57,360 bases of DNA, taken from Clostridiales bacterium (GTDB lineage Bacteria; Bacillota; Clostridia; Christensenellales; Aristaeellaceae). The position numbers and the translations under genes were made by a program. Numbering within the stretch: the stretch's first letter is position 1; every line of letters begins with the position of its first letter. The notes under the pieces were generated by a model. It worked only from the letters and a program-made list of their open reading frames with translations. It had not been told where the DNA came from and made no database searches. Below, one piece after another: positions 7,316 through 16,294 of the stretch. The stretch is from NCBI GenBank assembly GCA_004557125.1, contig SFET01000010.1:1-57360 (forward strand), written 5' to 3'.

Positions 7316-8152
7316 ATGAGCGCAAAGACAAAAGCAAGGCTGACGCGCCTGGCGGCGTATGCGGGCGCGACGTTTACGATGGTGGTCTTTCTCTCCATCG
7401 TGGGCTACATCCTCATCAAAGGCGTGAGACATCTCTCCCCGGAGCTCTTCGCCTGGGAGTACAATTCTGAGAACGTCTCCCTGATGCCGGCGCTGATCAA
7501 TACGCTGCTGATGACGTTTCTTTCGCTGATCGTCGCGGTACCGCTGGGCATCGGCGCAGCCATCTATCTGACGGAGTACGCGCGCCGGGGCAACAAGCTG
7601 GTCAAGCTGGTGCGGGTCACGGCGGAGACGCTGTCGGGCATTCCATCGATCATCTACGGCCTGTTCGGTTCGCTGTTCTTCGTGGTGGCGCTGAAGATGG
7701 GCCTGTCGCTGCTCTCCGGCGCGCTGACGCTGTCGATCATGGTGCTGCCGTTGATCATGCGCAGCACCGAGGAGGCGCTGCTGGCGGTGCCGGATTCCTA
7801 CCGCGAGGGCAGCTTCGGTCTGGGCGCCGGGCGGCTGCGCACCACGTTCAAGGTGGTTCTGCCCTCGGCGGTGCCCGGCATCCTGGCAGGCGTGATACTG
7901 GCCATCGGCCGCATCGTGGGCGAGACCGCCGCGCTGATCTACACCGCCGGTACGGTGCCTGAGGTGGCCGAGAGCCTGTTCGACTCCGCGCGCACGCTGT
8001 CGGTGCACATGTACGCCATCTCCCAGGAGGGACTCTACATCGATCAGAGCTACGCCACGGCGGTGGTGCTGCTGGTCATCGTCATCGGGATCAATGCGCT
8101 GTCCGCATGGGTGGCGAAGAAAATCGGAAGGAGCGACTATGGCAAAGTTTGA
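7316..8152 (+). CDS. pstA: Phosphate ABC transporter permease PstA
   Basis: A 278-residue permease with six predicted membrane helices. LINTLLMTFLSLIVAVPLG, the GIPSIIYGLFG segment and the EAA loop SYREGSFGLGAGRLRTTFKV are typical of PstA. It pairs with PstC and docks PstB. The coding region ends 14 bases inside pstB. Confidence 0.95.
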   Translation: MSAKTKARLTRLAAYAGATFTMVVFLSIVGYILIKGVRHLSPELFAWEYNSENVSLMPALINTLLMTFLSLIVAVPLGIGAAIYLTEYARRGNKLVKLVRVTAETLSGIPSIIYGLFGSLFFVVALKMGLSLLSGALTLSIMVLPLIMRSTEEALLAVPDSYREGSFGLGAGRLRTTFKVVLPSAVPGILAGVILAIGRIVGETAALIYTAGTVPEVAESLFDSARTLSVHMYAISQEGLYIDQSYATAVVLLVIVIGINALSAWVAKKIGRSDYGKV

Positions 8153-8888
8153 CATCAAGAACCTGGACCTGTACTATGGCTCGTTTCACGCGCTGAAGGA
8201 CGTGAATCTTTCCATCGAGGAAAGGGAGATCACCGCCTTCATCGGGCCCTCCGGCTGCGGAAAGAGCACGCTGCTCAAAACGTTAAATCGAATGAACGAC
8301 CTCGTCGAGGGGTGTAAAATAACAGGAAATGTGTTGCTCGACGGCGAAAATATCTACGGGAACATGGATCCCACGATCCTGCGCAAGCGCGTGGGCATGG
8401 TGTTTCAGAAGCCCAATCCCTTCCCGATGAGCATCTATGACAACGTGGCCTTCGGCCCGCGCACCCACGGCGTGCGCGGCAAGGCGAAGCTGGACGACAT
8501 CGTGGAGCGCTCCCTGCGCAGCGCCGCCATCTGGGACGAGCTGAAGGATCGCCTGAAGAAGGACGCCCTGGGGCTCTCCGGCGGTCAGCAGCAGCGGCTG
8601 TGCATCGCCCGGGCCCTTGCCGTGGAGCCGGAGGTGCTGCTGATGGACGAGCCCACCAGCGCGCTGGATCCCATCTCCACCTCGAAGATCGAGGATCTTG
8701 CCGTGACGCTCAAGCAGGACTACACCATCGTCATGGTGACCCACAACATGCAGCAGGCGGCCCGCATCTCGGACAAGACGGCCTTCTTCCTGCTGGGCGA
8801 GGTCATCGAGTATGGCGACACGGAGCAGATGTTCTCCATGCCCACGGACAAGCGCACCGAGGATTACATTACGGGGAGGTTTGGCTGA
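8139..8888 (+). CDS. pstB: Phosphate ABC transporter ATPase PstB
   Basis: A 249-residue ABC ATPase with Walker A GPSGCGKST (36-44), signature LSGGQQQR and Walker B LLMDEPTSALDP. The PstB-type stretch MVFQKPNPFPMSIYDNVAFG follows the Q-loop. The start MAKFDIKNL is preceded by GGAAGGAG; a longer frame from 8094 lacks a ribosome site. The gene begins inside pstA, and its stop TGA shares a base with the phoU start (TGATG). Confidence 0.96.
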   Translation: MAKFDIKNLDLYYGSFHALKDVNLSIEEREITAFIGPSGCGKSTLLKTLNRMNDLVEGCKITGNVLLDGENIYGNMDPTILRKRVGMVFQKPNPFPMSIYDNVAFGPRTHGVRGKAKLDDIVERSLRSAAIWDELKDRLKKDALGLSGGQQQRLCIARALAVEPEVLLMDEPTSALDPISTSKIEDLAVTLKQDYTIVMVTHNMQQAARISDKTAFFLLGEVIEYGDTEQMFSMPTDKRTEDYITGRFG

Positions 8889-9544
8889 TGCGAGTTCGCT
8901 TTGACGAGCAGCTGAGTCTGCTCAACCGGGAATTGCTGGAAATGGGATCGCTGATCGAGCAGTCCATCCGCAGCGCCACCCAGGCGCTGATCCGCCAGGA
9001 CGTGGAGGCCGCCAACGCCGCCATCGCCTCGGATCACGAGGTGGATCAGAAGGAGCGGGAGATCGAGGCGCTGTGCCTGAAGCTGCTGCTGCAGCAGCAG
9101 CCCGTGGCGCGAGATCTGCGGCAGATTTCTGCGGCGCTGAAGATGATCACCGACATGGAGCGCATCGGCGACCAGGCGGCCGACATCTCCGGGCTGGTGA
9201 TCTACCTGGCCGGCGCGCCGTATCTGAAGAAGCTGGAGCACCTGCCCCAGATGGCGGAGGCCGCCATCCGCATGGTGACCGGCAGCCTGGACGCCTATGT
9301 GAACAAGGATCTGGAGCTGGCGCGCCGGGTGATGGAGATGGACGACATCATCGACGATCTGTTCGACGTGGTCAAGAACGAGCTGATCGGGCTGATCCGC
9401 AAGAACGCCGACAACGGCTCCCAGGCGATTGATCTTTTGATGATCGCCAAGTACTTTGAGCGCATCGGCGACCACGCCCAAAATATTGCCGAGTGGGTGG
9501 AGTATGCCATCACCGGCAAGCACAAAGGGGAATACCTTGCATGA
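8888..9544 (+). CDS. phoU: Phosphate signalling regulator PhoU
   Basis: A 218-residue all-helical protein with two PhoU repeats. Each carries the metal-site signature: DMERIGDQAADI near residues 93-104, and FERIGDHAQNIAEW near the C-terminus. PhoU links the Pst transporter to the PhoR kinase and represses the Pho response when phosphate is plentiful. It sits between pstB and the two-component genes, with 1-base and 4-base overlaps, so transporter, PhoU and sensor form one translation unit. Confidence 0.95.
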   Translation: MRVRFDEQLSLLNRELLEMGSLIEQSIRSATQALIRQDVEAANAAIASDHEVDQKEREIEALCLKLLLQQQPVARDLRQISAALKMITDMERIGDQAADISGLVIYLAGAPYLKKLEHLPQMAEAAIRMVTGSLDAYVNKDLELARRVMEMDDIIDDLFDVVKNELIGLIRKNADNGSQAIDLLMIAKYFERIGDHAQNIAEWVEYAITGKHKGEYLA

Positions 9545-10212
9545 TCTTTTACGTTGAGGACGATGAAAACATCCGCGCACTGGTGGTCTACACCCTCAAT
9601 CAGGTGGGACTGGAGGCGCAGGGCTTTTCCTGCGCGCGGGATTTCTACGGAGCGATGGAAAAGCGGGAACCGGATCTGATTCTGCTGGACATCATGCTTC
9701 CCGAGGAGGACGGGCTCACCATCCTCCGCAAGCTGCGCGCCGATCCGGATGCGCAGGAGATTCCCGTCATCATGATCACGGCAAAGGGCGCCGAGTACGA
9801 CAAGGTGCAGGGCCTGGATCTGGGTGCGGATGATTACATCGCCAAGCCCTTTGGCATGGCCGAGCTGGTGGCGCGGGTGCGCGCGCGGCTGCGCAGGCGC
9901 GGCGGCAAGGGCGCGGTCAACCGCTTCGAGGCGGGGGATCTGGTGCTGGACCACCGGGCGCACACGGTCACGGTGCGCGGCGAGAATGTTGCGCTGACCC
10001 TGAAGGAATACGATCTGTTGCATTATCTGATGGAAAACCGGGGCACGGCCTTTTCACGGGAGCAGCTGCTCAACCGCATCTGGGATTACAGCTACGAGGG
10101 CGGCTCCCGCACGGTGGACGTGCACATTCAGACCCTTCGGGCCAAGCTGGGCCACTGCGGCGAGATGATCGAGACGGTGCGCGGCGTGGGCTACCGATTT
10201 GGAGGGAAATAG
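9541..10212 (+). CDS. phoB: Pho response regulator (PhoB/PhoP, OmpR family)
   Basis: A 223-residue regulator: receiver domain 1-120 with phosphoacceptor Asp50 (LILLDIMLPEEDG), switch Thr (MITAKG) and Lys (IAKPFG), and a winged-helix DNA-binding domain from about 130 (LTLKEYDLLHYLMENRG, then TVDVHIQTLRAKLG). The start overlaps the phoU stop (ATGA). It very likely binds upstream of pstS. It is called PhoP in Bacillus and PhoB in proteobacteria; the operon context supports the phosphate role. Confidence 0.9.
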   Translation: MIFYVEDDENIRALVVYTLNQVGLEAQGFSCARDFYGAMEKREPDLILLDIMLPEEDGLTILRKLRADPDAQEIPVIMITAKGAEYDKVQGLDLGADDYIAKPFGMAELVARVRARLRRRGGKGAVNRFEAGDLVLDHRAHTVTVRGENVALTLKEYDLLHYLMENRGTAFSREQLLNRIWDYSYEGGSRTVDVHIQTLRAKLGHCGEMIETVRGVGYRFGGK

Positions 10213-10213
10213 C

Positions 10214-11890
10214 ATGACCAAACGAATCTTCCGGGGCATCGTGCTCACGGCCATCGCGGCGGTGCTCATCACCTCTGCCCTGACCGGCGCGACGCTCTAC
10301 GCCTACAATGTGCAGCGCATTTCGGCGGAGATGCGCACGGAGGCGGGGTATCTGCTGCACGCGCTGAACCGCACGGAGGACGAGACGTCCTTCTTTGCGG
10401 GCTTCGTCAGCGACAACCGCACCACGCTCATTTCGCCGGACGGCACGGTGCTCTACGACAGCGGCGCAAAGGCGGCGGAGCTGGAGAACCACGCCGACCG
10501 TCCGGAGTTTCAGCAGGCGCTGGCTGAGGGCAGCGGCAGCAGCGAGCGCTACTCCAGTACCCTGGCCGAAACCACCCACTACTACGCCGTGCGCACGGAC
10601 AGTGGCAACGTGCTGCGCATCGCCAGCACCCAGAGCTCCATCATCGGCGTATTCCTGCGCATGATTCCGCTGCTGGTGATCATCTTCCTTGCGGTGGTTC
10701 TGCTGTCGCTGGGCATCGCGCGCTTCGTGGCAAGGCGCATTGTGGCTCCTGTGAACGAATTGAACCTGGATCAGCCGCTGGAGAACGACGTCTACGACGA
10801 GCTCTCGCCGCTGCTGCTGCGCATGGAACGCCAGCGCGAGGAGATCGATCGCCAGATGAGGGCGCTCACCGACAAGCAGAGCGAACTGACGGCCATCACC
10901 GAGAACATGCGCGAGGGACTGGTGCTGCTCAATCCCCAGGGGGTCATACTTTCGATGAACGGCAGCGCTGCAAAGATCTTCGACGTAAACGCGAGCCATC
11001 ACATCGGCGAGGACGTGCTGTCCGTCAGCCGCAATCCCGCCGTGCGCGAGGCGATTCACGACGCCCGCAGCGGCAAGAACGGCGAGACCATCCTGGAAAA
11101 CGGTGGCCGTTACTACCAGCTGCTGGCCAGCCCCGTGGCGGGCAACGGCGGCAGCATGGGCATCGTGCTTCTGCTGCTGGACACCACCGAGAAGTACACG
11201 GCGGAGATCAGCCGCAGGGAGTTCTCTGCGAACGTCTCCCACGAGCTCAAGACGCCGCTGACCTCGATCTCCGGCTTTGCGGAGATCATCCGCGACGGCC
11301 TGGCCCGGCCGGAGGACGTGAAGGACTTCGCCGGACGCATCTGCAGGGAGGCCGACCGGCTGGTTGCGCTGATCACGGACATCATGGAGCTCTCGCGCCT
11401 GGACGAGCGCAAGGAGCTGGGCGACCGCGAGCGCGTGGGCCTGCGCAGCGTCGCCGAGGAGGTCGTCAGCCGTCTGGAGGAGCCTGCGCGGGCAAAGGAC
11501 ATCGATCTGCGCCTGGTCGGCGAGGAGTGTGCGGTCAGCGGCTATTCGCTGCTGCTGGGCGAGATGGTGTACAATCTGGTGGACAACGCCATCAAGTATA
11601 GCGGAACCGGCGGCCATGTGGTGGTCCGCACGGGCATGCAGGGTGGCAAGGCCGTGCTCAGCGTGACGGACGACGGCATCGGCATTCCCAGGGAGCATCA
11701 GAGCCGCGTGTTCGAGCGCTTCTATCGCGTGGACAAGAGCCACTCCAAGGCGACCGGCGGCACGGGCCTGGGCCTGTCCATCGTCAAGCACGGCGCCGCC
11801 ATCCATGAAGCGGAGGTCGAGCTGGAGAGCGAGCCGGGCAAGGGCACCTGCGTGCGCCTGATCTTCCGGCCCGCAAAGCAGAACGGTTAA
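10214..11890 (+). CDS. phoR: Phosphate-sensing histidine kinase PhoR
   Basis: A 558-residue membrane kinase. Helix 1 covers about residues 7-30, an extracellular domain 31-145, helix 2 about 147-170, a HAMP-like linker to 215, a PAS domain (about 225-330), HisKA with His343 in ANVSHELKTPLTS, and a HATPase domain with N box (LVDNAIKYSG), G1 (DDGIG) and G2 (GGTGLGLSI). The chosen ATG at 10214 follows GGAGGGAAATAGC; a TTG at 10199 would use the ribosome site as codons. Unlike E. coli PhoR, it has a sizeable extracellular region, as in Bacillus PhoR. It is the last gene of the operon and is followed by a terminator. Confidence 0.92.
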   Translation: MTKRIFRGIVLTAIAAVLITSALTGATLYAYNVQRISAEMRTEAGYLLHALNRTEDETSFFAGFVSDNRTTLISPDGTVLYDSGAKAAELENHADRPEFQQALAEGSGSSERYSSTLAETTHYYAVRTDSGNVLRIASTQSSIIGVFLRMIPLLVIIFLAVVLLSLGIARFVARRIVAPVNELNLDQPLENDVYDELSPLLLRMERQREEIDRQMRALTDKQSELTAITENMREGLVLLNPQGVILSMNGSAAKIFDVNASHHIGEDVLSVSRNPAVREAIHDARSGKNGETILENGGRYYQLLASPVAGNGGSMGIVLLLLDTTEKYTAEISRREFSANVSHELKTPLTSISGFAEIIRDGLARPEDVKDFAGRICREADRLVALITDIMELSRLDERKELGDRERVGLRSVAEEVVSRLEEPARAKDIDLRLVGEECAVSGYSLLLGEMVYNLVDNAIKYSGTGGHVVVRTGMQGGKAVLSVTDDGIGIPREHQSRVFERFYRVDKSHSKATGGTGLGLSIVKHGAAIHEAEVELESEPGKGTCVRLIFRPAKQNG

Positions 11891-11902
11891 GGAAAAGTGC
11901 GG

Positions 11903-11938
11903 CGGCGCTGCGATTGTATACGATCGCAGCGCCGTTTT
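11903..11938 (+). terminator. Terminator of the pst-pho operon
   Basis: A 12-bp perfect GC-rich stem (11903-11914 with 11923-11934) with an 8-base loop is followed by TTTT, 12 bases after the phoR stop. Confidence 0.9.
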
Positions 11939-11999
11939 GCGCAATTGGGGCGAAAACTGTCGCGGAAATGTGACGATTCGGATATATATGCGAATTTGC

Positions 12000-12029
12000 T
12001 TGTATAAAATGCCCGGGATATGTTATAAT
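12000..12029 (+). promoter_or_regulatory. Promoter of the L,D-transpeptidase gene
   Basis: TATAAT (12024-12029) lies 18 bases after a partial -35 TTGTAT (12000-12005). The coding start is 33 bases downstream. Confidence 0.6.
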
Positions 12030-12061
12030 CAAAGAAATTCTGCTTGTTGGAGTTGAAAGTG

Positions 12062-13945
12062 ATGCGAATTTGTAGATATCTGGCTGTGCTGCTCTGTCTG
12101 GCGCTGGCGCTGTGCGCCATGCCCGCTCTGGCGGATGCGAATCTGCCGTACAACATCGATGTGGACATCGCCAATCAGATCGTCACCATCTATTCGACGT
12201 CGGATGGAAGCATCGTGCGACAGATGCTCTGCTCCTCGGGCATGAACGGCGAGACGCCGCTGGGCACCTTCCACATGATTGAAAAGGGGCGTGCCTCCGA
12301 GCGCAGCGAATGGACCTATCTGGCCCAGTACAAGTGCTATGTCAAGTATGCCACGCGCATCTATTACGGTTACATGTTCCACTCCCTGCCCTTTGATGCG
12401 AAGGATATGAACAGTATGCAGGCCCAGGCGGCCAGCGAGTTTGGCCTGCCCACGTCCCATGGCTGCATCCGCCTGCGGGTGGAGGATGCGAAGTTCATCG
12501 CGGAAAACTGCCCCGTGGGCACGGAGGTCGTCATCTACGACACCGCCGAGCGCAATGAGGATCTGCGTGAGCTGTTGCGCGTCTCCTCCTACGACGCCTC
12601 GACCGGCATGAGCTATTCGGAGTTCCTGGGAATTTCTGAGGACGCCCTCGGCTCCGGCTCCTCCGGCCCGGATGTGCTGGATCTGCAGTATCGACTGAGC
12701 GACCTGGGTTACTACGGTGGTGAGTTTGACGGCAAGTATTCCACCAGCGTGCTAACGGCGGTGAAGAACCTGCAGAAGGATCTGGGCCTGGCCCAGAGCG
12801 GCATCTCCACTGCGGAGCTGCTGGAGGTCATCTACAGCGACAGCGCGCCGGTGTCTGCGGGCGAAATCGAGCTGCACGAGGGCAAGGCTGGCCCCGTGGT
12901 CAAGAAGCTGCAGGAGGCGCTGAGCACGCTCGGCCTCTATGAGGGTGTCATTGACAGCATCTACGACGTGGACGTGACGGAGGCGGTGAAGCGCTTCCAG
13001 CTGCTCTGCGGTTACAGCGTGGATGGCGTCGCTTCGCCGGAGGCGCAGCGCGCGCTGTACTATCTGCTTTCGCAGATGCAGGAAGCGGTGGGAGAGAGCG
13101 GCTTTGCCATTGAGACCGGCTCTGAGGAGATCACCATGGCCACCGTGAACGCCTCCGCGCGCGTGAATGTGCGCACCTATCCGGATACGGAGAGTGAGGT
13201 TGCGGGCAAGCTGAATCCCGGCGACAACGTCACGGTGCTGGAGGCAAAGAATGGCTGGGCCAATATCTCCGTCGAGGGCAACAGCGGCTACATGCCCACG
13301 GAATATCTGGAGCCCTACACCGTGGAGAACCGGATCCTGAAATACACCTCGGCCGATGGACAGAGCAGCTATACCCTGGGCAAGACCATCGCTCAGCGCC
13401 AGGCGGGCGAGACCGAGCTGGCGGAGGAGCTGCGCGCGGTGCTTGCCAGCGAACAGTACAACACCGTCGCCGATGAAAGCGTGACCATTGCGACCGTTGC
13501 GACCGGCTCCGACGACGTGGGCCTGAACCTGCGCGCTGCGGCAAGCGGCGAGAGCGAGGTGCTGACGGTGGTGCCCAACGGCACGCAGCTGCGCGTGCTT
13601 GCGCAGGAGGGCGACTTCAGCAAGGTGGGCTATGGCGACAGCATTGGCTATCTGATGAACGCCTACCTTAGCTTCCGCGAGGGCAGCAGCGACGAGCTGG
13701 CATCCGAAGCCGATGAGGAGGAAGTACCGGATCAGATTTTTGCGGAGGTCATCCTCAACGGCAACGAAAAGTCCGCCAAGGTCTATGAGAGCCCGAGCAG
13801 CAACGCCAAAGCGCTGGGCCGCGCCGAAGCCGGCATCCAGGTGGAGGTGCTGCTGGTGAACGAGCAGACCGGTTGGGTTCTGGTGGAGTGCAACGGCCTG
13901 CAGGGCTACATGAAGGATGTGAACCTGTCCTTCCGCCTGATGTAA
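12062..13945 (+). CDS. Secreted L,D-transpeptidase with two peptidoglycan-binding and three SH3 domains
   Basis: A 627-residue exported cell-wall enzyme. A signal peptide (1-25, site ALA/DAN) is followed by a YkuD L,D-transpeptidase domain (about 28-170), which holds His107 and the catalytic motif SHGCIRL with Cys135. YkuD enzymes make 3-3 peptide cross-links or attach proteins to peptidoglycan. Next come two PG_binding_1 helical repeats (about 205-255 and 280-335, each with LGYYGG or LGLYEG-type cores). Three SH3b domains follow (about 365-425, 480-545 and 565-625), each with RVNVR, LNLRA or AKVYE starts and a GY(M/L) near the end. The five accessory domains make it much longer than a plain YkuD enzyme and suggest tight wall binding. 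A terminator follows directly, so it is monocistronic. Confidence 0.9.
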   Translation: MRICRYLAVLLCLALALCAMPALADANLPYNIDVDIANQIVTIYSTSDGSIVRQMLCSSGMNGETPLGTFHMIEKGRASERSEWTYLAQYKCYVKYATRIYYGYMFHSLPFDAKDMNSMQAQAASEFGLPTSHGCIRLRVEDAKFIAENCPVGTEVVIYDTAERNEDLRELLRVSSYDASTGMSYSEFLGISEDALGSGSSGPDVLDLQYRLSDLGYYGGEFDGKYSTSVLTAVKNLQKDLGLAQSGISTAELLEVIYSDSAPVSAGEIELHEGKAGPVVKKLQEALSTLGLYEGVIDSIYDVDVTEAVKRFQLLCGYSVDGVASPEAQRALYYLLSQMQEAVGESGFAIETGSEEITMATVNASARVNVRTYPDTESEVAGKLNPGDNVTVLEAKNGWANISVEGNSGYMPTEYLEPYTVENRILKYTSADGQSSYTLGKTIAQRQAGETELAEELRAVLASEQYNTVADESVTIATVATGSDDVGLNLRAAASGESEVLTVVPNGTQLRVLAQEGDFSKVGYGDSIGYLMNAYLSFREGSSDELASEADEEEVPDQIFAEVILNGNEKSAKVYESPSSNAKALGRAEAGIQVEVLLVNEQTGWVLVECNGLQGYMKDVNLSFRLM

Positions 13946-13957
13946 GGGAGCGGTCAG

Positions 13958-13991
13958 ACCCCGCTGCGATTGTGCAGCGGGGTTGCTTTTT
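13958..13991 (+). terminator. Terminator after the L,D-transpeptidase gene
   Basis: ACCCCGCTGC (13958-13967) pairs with GCAGCGGGGT (13974-13983) around a 6-base loop, followed by TGCTTTTT. Confidence 0.88.
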
Positions 13992-14087
13992 GGCAATCTT
14001 CGGAATTGTCGTGCGAAATGCCCGGCGCGTCCTAATTTTCTCTGGCGGCGCATACGCTGGAACAAACGAAGTTCTGGAGGGATTGCC

Positions 14088-15605
14088 ATGCCGCTGAAGC
14101 TGTTGAAAAAAGAGATTGAAGCAGAGCGCGAAATCGGGCACCGGTATCTGCAGGTGCTCAGCCGCGCCGAGGCACTGGTGCCCGGAGCGGGGCGCGAGGC
14201 CATCGAGCCGCTCCTTTGGGACGCCGGCGTCGCCATCATTCGCGCGGACGTGCAGAACGATCGTGTGGTGCTGGACGGTGCGCTGAGCTGTCAGGCGGTC
14301 TATCGCCAGGGGGAGGAGACCACGCTGCGGGCGCTTTCGGCCAAATCCACCGTCAGCCAGGTGGCGGATATTCCCGGCGCGCAGCCGGGCATGCTGAGCC
14401 GGGTGCAGGCGGTGGTGGAGCATGTGGAAGCGAAATACGAGAACGGCCACATGGTGTTTCTGGTGAGCCTGGGCCTGCATGTGTGGGTGCTGAAGCTGGA
14501 GCGCATGGAAGTGATCGAAGGGCTCGAGGAAGAATCCGGCGTGGAGGCGAAATACCGGGAATGGAAGCTGGTGAAGCTGGCGGCGGAGGCCAACGAGACG
14601 GCAGTGCTGACGGAGCGCGTGGAGCTGCCGAGGGCGCTGGACGCCCGGGCGACGCTGATGGACTGGGGCAGCGTGCAGATCGACTCGTGCGAACCGGATC
14701 TGGGCGGCGTGCGGGTCAAGGGCCGCGCGGTGATCGAGACGCTGGTGGGCAGCGGCATCGAGGGAAAGCCCGGCGTGGTGGTGAAATACCCCATCGAATT
14801 TGACAAGCTGATCGAGCTTCCGGAATGGCTGTGCAAGGACGTCAGCGTGCTCGCATCGATCCGGAACATCCGCACGCAGCTGGAGAGCGGGGATGAGGAG
14901 GAGGACGGTACGCTGCTTTTGCAGGCGGACGTCTACTTTGAGATCGCCGCCAATCTGCGCGAACAGGCGAAGGTTCTGGAGGATGCCTATTCCATCGCAG
15001 CAACGGAGCTGAAACTGCAGACGGACGCCGTCGGATTGTGTACCGATGTGCGCTGTACACGCAGCACGGAGATGGTGCGCGGCACAGCGCCGCTGGGCGA
15101 GGGCGCGCCGGCCGTGGGAAGCGTCATTGCGGTGCGCGCGATTCCCAACATTGCCGAGTTGCGCAGTGCGGGCGGCAAGGGTCAGATCAGCGGCCTGATC
15201 GAGGCGACGGTGCTCTACATGCCCGTGGGATCGGACCGCCCGATCTCCAGCGCTGCGGAGCTGCCCTTCACGCTGGATGTGCCGCTGCACCTGGACGAGG
15301 ATTGCGCGGTGCGCATCGCCGTGACGGGTGCGGAGGCCAATGCGCTGATGAGCGACCGGCTGGAGATGAAGATCAGCCTGGACCTGTGCTGCGAGCAGCG
15401 CAGGAGCGAGGAAATGGCATGCGTCACGGACATCGAGGAGGGGGAGAGTGCGCCGCGTCGGCCGGGATACATCATCTGCTGGCCGGAGCCGGACGAGGAT
15501 GCGTGGGCCATCGCCAGGCGCTACAAGGTTCCGCTGGAGCAGGTGCGCGCAAGCACCGGTGGGGACGGCACAGCCTCTGGTGAACCGCTGGTGCTGCGCA
15601 TCTGA
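14088..15605 (+). CDS. SPOCS (DUF3794) protein with C-terminal LysM, SipL-like
   Basis: A 505-residue protein with repeated SPOCS/DUF3794 domains. One lies near residues 15-140, one near 165-280, and one near 310-445, which contains the family hallmark EDAYSIAATELKLQ. A LysM-like end follows (DEDAWAIARRYKVPLEQV to the C-terminus). This domain order is that of Clostridioides difficile SipL, which binds the spore coat morphogen SpoIVA through LysM during engulfment and coat encasement. The start MPLKLLKK is chosen for the GGAGG nine bases upstream; an upstream in-frame extension runs into the preceding terminator region. A CATACGCT at 14051-14058 resembles a sigma-E -10 box, but the -35 is unconvincing. 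The spore role is inferred from the family and supported by the sigma-K gene at 35710. Confidence 0.75.
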   Translation: MPLKLLKKEIEAEREIGHRYLQVLSRAEALVPGAGREAIEPLLWDAGVAIIRADVQNDRVVLDGALSCQAVYRQGEETTLRALSAKSTVSQVADIPGAQPGMLSRVQAVVEHVEAKYENGHMVFLVSLGLHVWVLKLERMEVIEGLEEESGVEAKYREWKLVKLAAEANETAVLTERVELPRALDARATLMDWGSVQIDSCEPDLGGVRVKGRAVIETLVGSGIEGKPGVVVKYPIEFDKLIELPEWLCKDVSVLASIRNIRTQLESGDEEEDGTLLLQADVYFEIAANLREQAKVLEDAYSIAATELKLQTDAVGLCTDVRCTRSTEMVRGTAPLGEGAPAVGSVIAVRAIPNIAELRSAGGKGQISGLIEATVLYMPVGSDRPISSAAELPFTLDVPLHLDEDCAVRIAVTGAEANALMSDRLEMKISLDLCCEQRRSEEMACVTDIEEGESAPRRPGYIICWPEPDEDAWAIARRYKVPLEQVRASTGGDGTASGEPLVLRI

Positions 15606-15674
15606 GTGGAGCCGGGGCGCCTCGCTGGATGATTTGCCCACGCGGCGGAAAATGCGAGTAATCGGGATTCAAAA

Positions 15675-15711
15675 GCGCCGTTCTGCGTTTGCAGGGCGGC
15701 GCTCAGCTTTT
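15675..15711 (+). terminator. Terminator after the SPOCS-LysM gene
   Basis: A 12-bp stem with two G-U pairs (15675-15686 with 15691-15702) and a GTTT loop is followed by TCAGCTTTT. Confidence 0.65.
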
Positions 15712-15717
15712 GTGACA

Positions 15718-15753
15718 TAACAAAACGCCCATCCGTAAGCATGCGGATGGGCG
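15718..15753 (-). terminator. Terminator of the liv-dhaKL-ATC hydrolase genes
   Basis: On the minus strand a 10-bp perfect stem (15753-15744 with 15735-15726) is followed by TTTTGTTA. It lies 14 bases past the stop of the ATC hydrolase-family gene. Confidence 0.88.
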
Positions 15754-15766
15754 CAATGGGTGCGGC

Positions 15767-16267
15767 TTATTTCTTGGAGATGCGGATCTCGCAGACGTCG
15801 TCGCCCTTGGCCAGGGTCTTGCCCAGCTGGAAGGAGAAGCCCTCGTTGGCATAGGTGGAGATGATGCCGCGGTCGCCGTCCATGGCGATGTCGCACAGCT
15901 CCGGCAGATCCTCCTCGGGCAGGCCCAGCTTGCGCCAGGCAGCCAGCAGCGGGCAGTAGTGGAAGTTGATGTTCAGAGCCTTTTCGCTCTGCTCCAGGAT
16001 TTCCATTTCGAACACGTCGATGACGTCGGGATTGGCGAACTCCGGCGCGAACTTGGTCAGATCATCGGTGCGGGTATATTTGTTCTGGCCGTGGAAGCAG
16101 CCGCAGCGGAAGATGGCCTTGTGGGCGAATTCGGTGCTCAGGCCAGCCTTCTTGGCTTCGTCGATCAGCAGACCCATCCAGGTGGCACGATGCTCAAAGA
16201 AGCCACGCATTTTGGTGGTGTTCTCGTCGGTCTTGGTGGGAACGTTGTGATTCTTCATCTCGCTCAT
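15767..16267 (-). CDS. L-2-amino-thiazoline-4-carboxylate (ATC) hydrolase family protein
   Basis: A 166-residue cytoplasmic protein that matches the ATC hydrolase family (PF14196). It has an N-terminal helical part, a central RCGCFHG cysteine/histidine motif, and the family's C-terminal run NFHYCPLLAAWRKLGLPE, LCDIAMDGDRG and GFSFQLGKTLAKGDDVCEI. The founding Pseudomonas enzyme opens the thiazoline ring of L-ATC to N-carbamoyl-L-cysteine, but most homologues are untested. It lies 27 bases downstream of the dihydroxyacetone kinase gene and ends at a terminator. The start MSEMKNH has GGAGAAGAG upstream. The link to cysteine is of interest because a cysteine desulfidase-family gene sits at 23987. 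Confidence 0.8.
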   Translation of the reverse strand: MSEMKNHNVPTKTDENTTKMRGFFEHRATWMGLLIDEAKKAGLSTEFAHKAIFRCGCFHGQNKYTRTDDLTKFAPEFANPDVIDVFEMEILEQSEKALNINFHYCPLLAAWRKLGLPEEDLPELCDIAMDGDRGIISTYANEGFSFQLGKTLAKGDDVCEIRISKK

Positions 16268-16294
16268 TTTCTTCTCTTCTCCTTTTTTTGCAGC

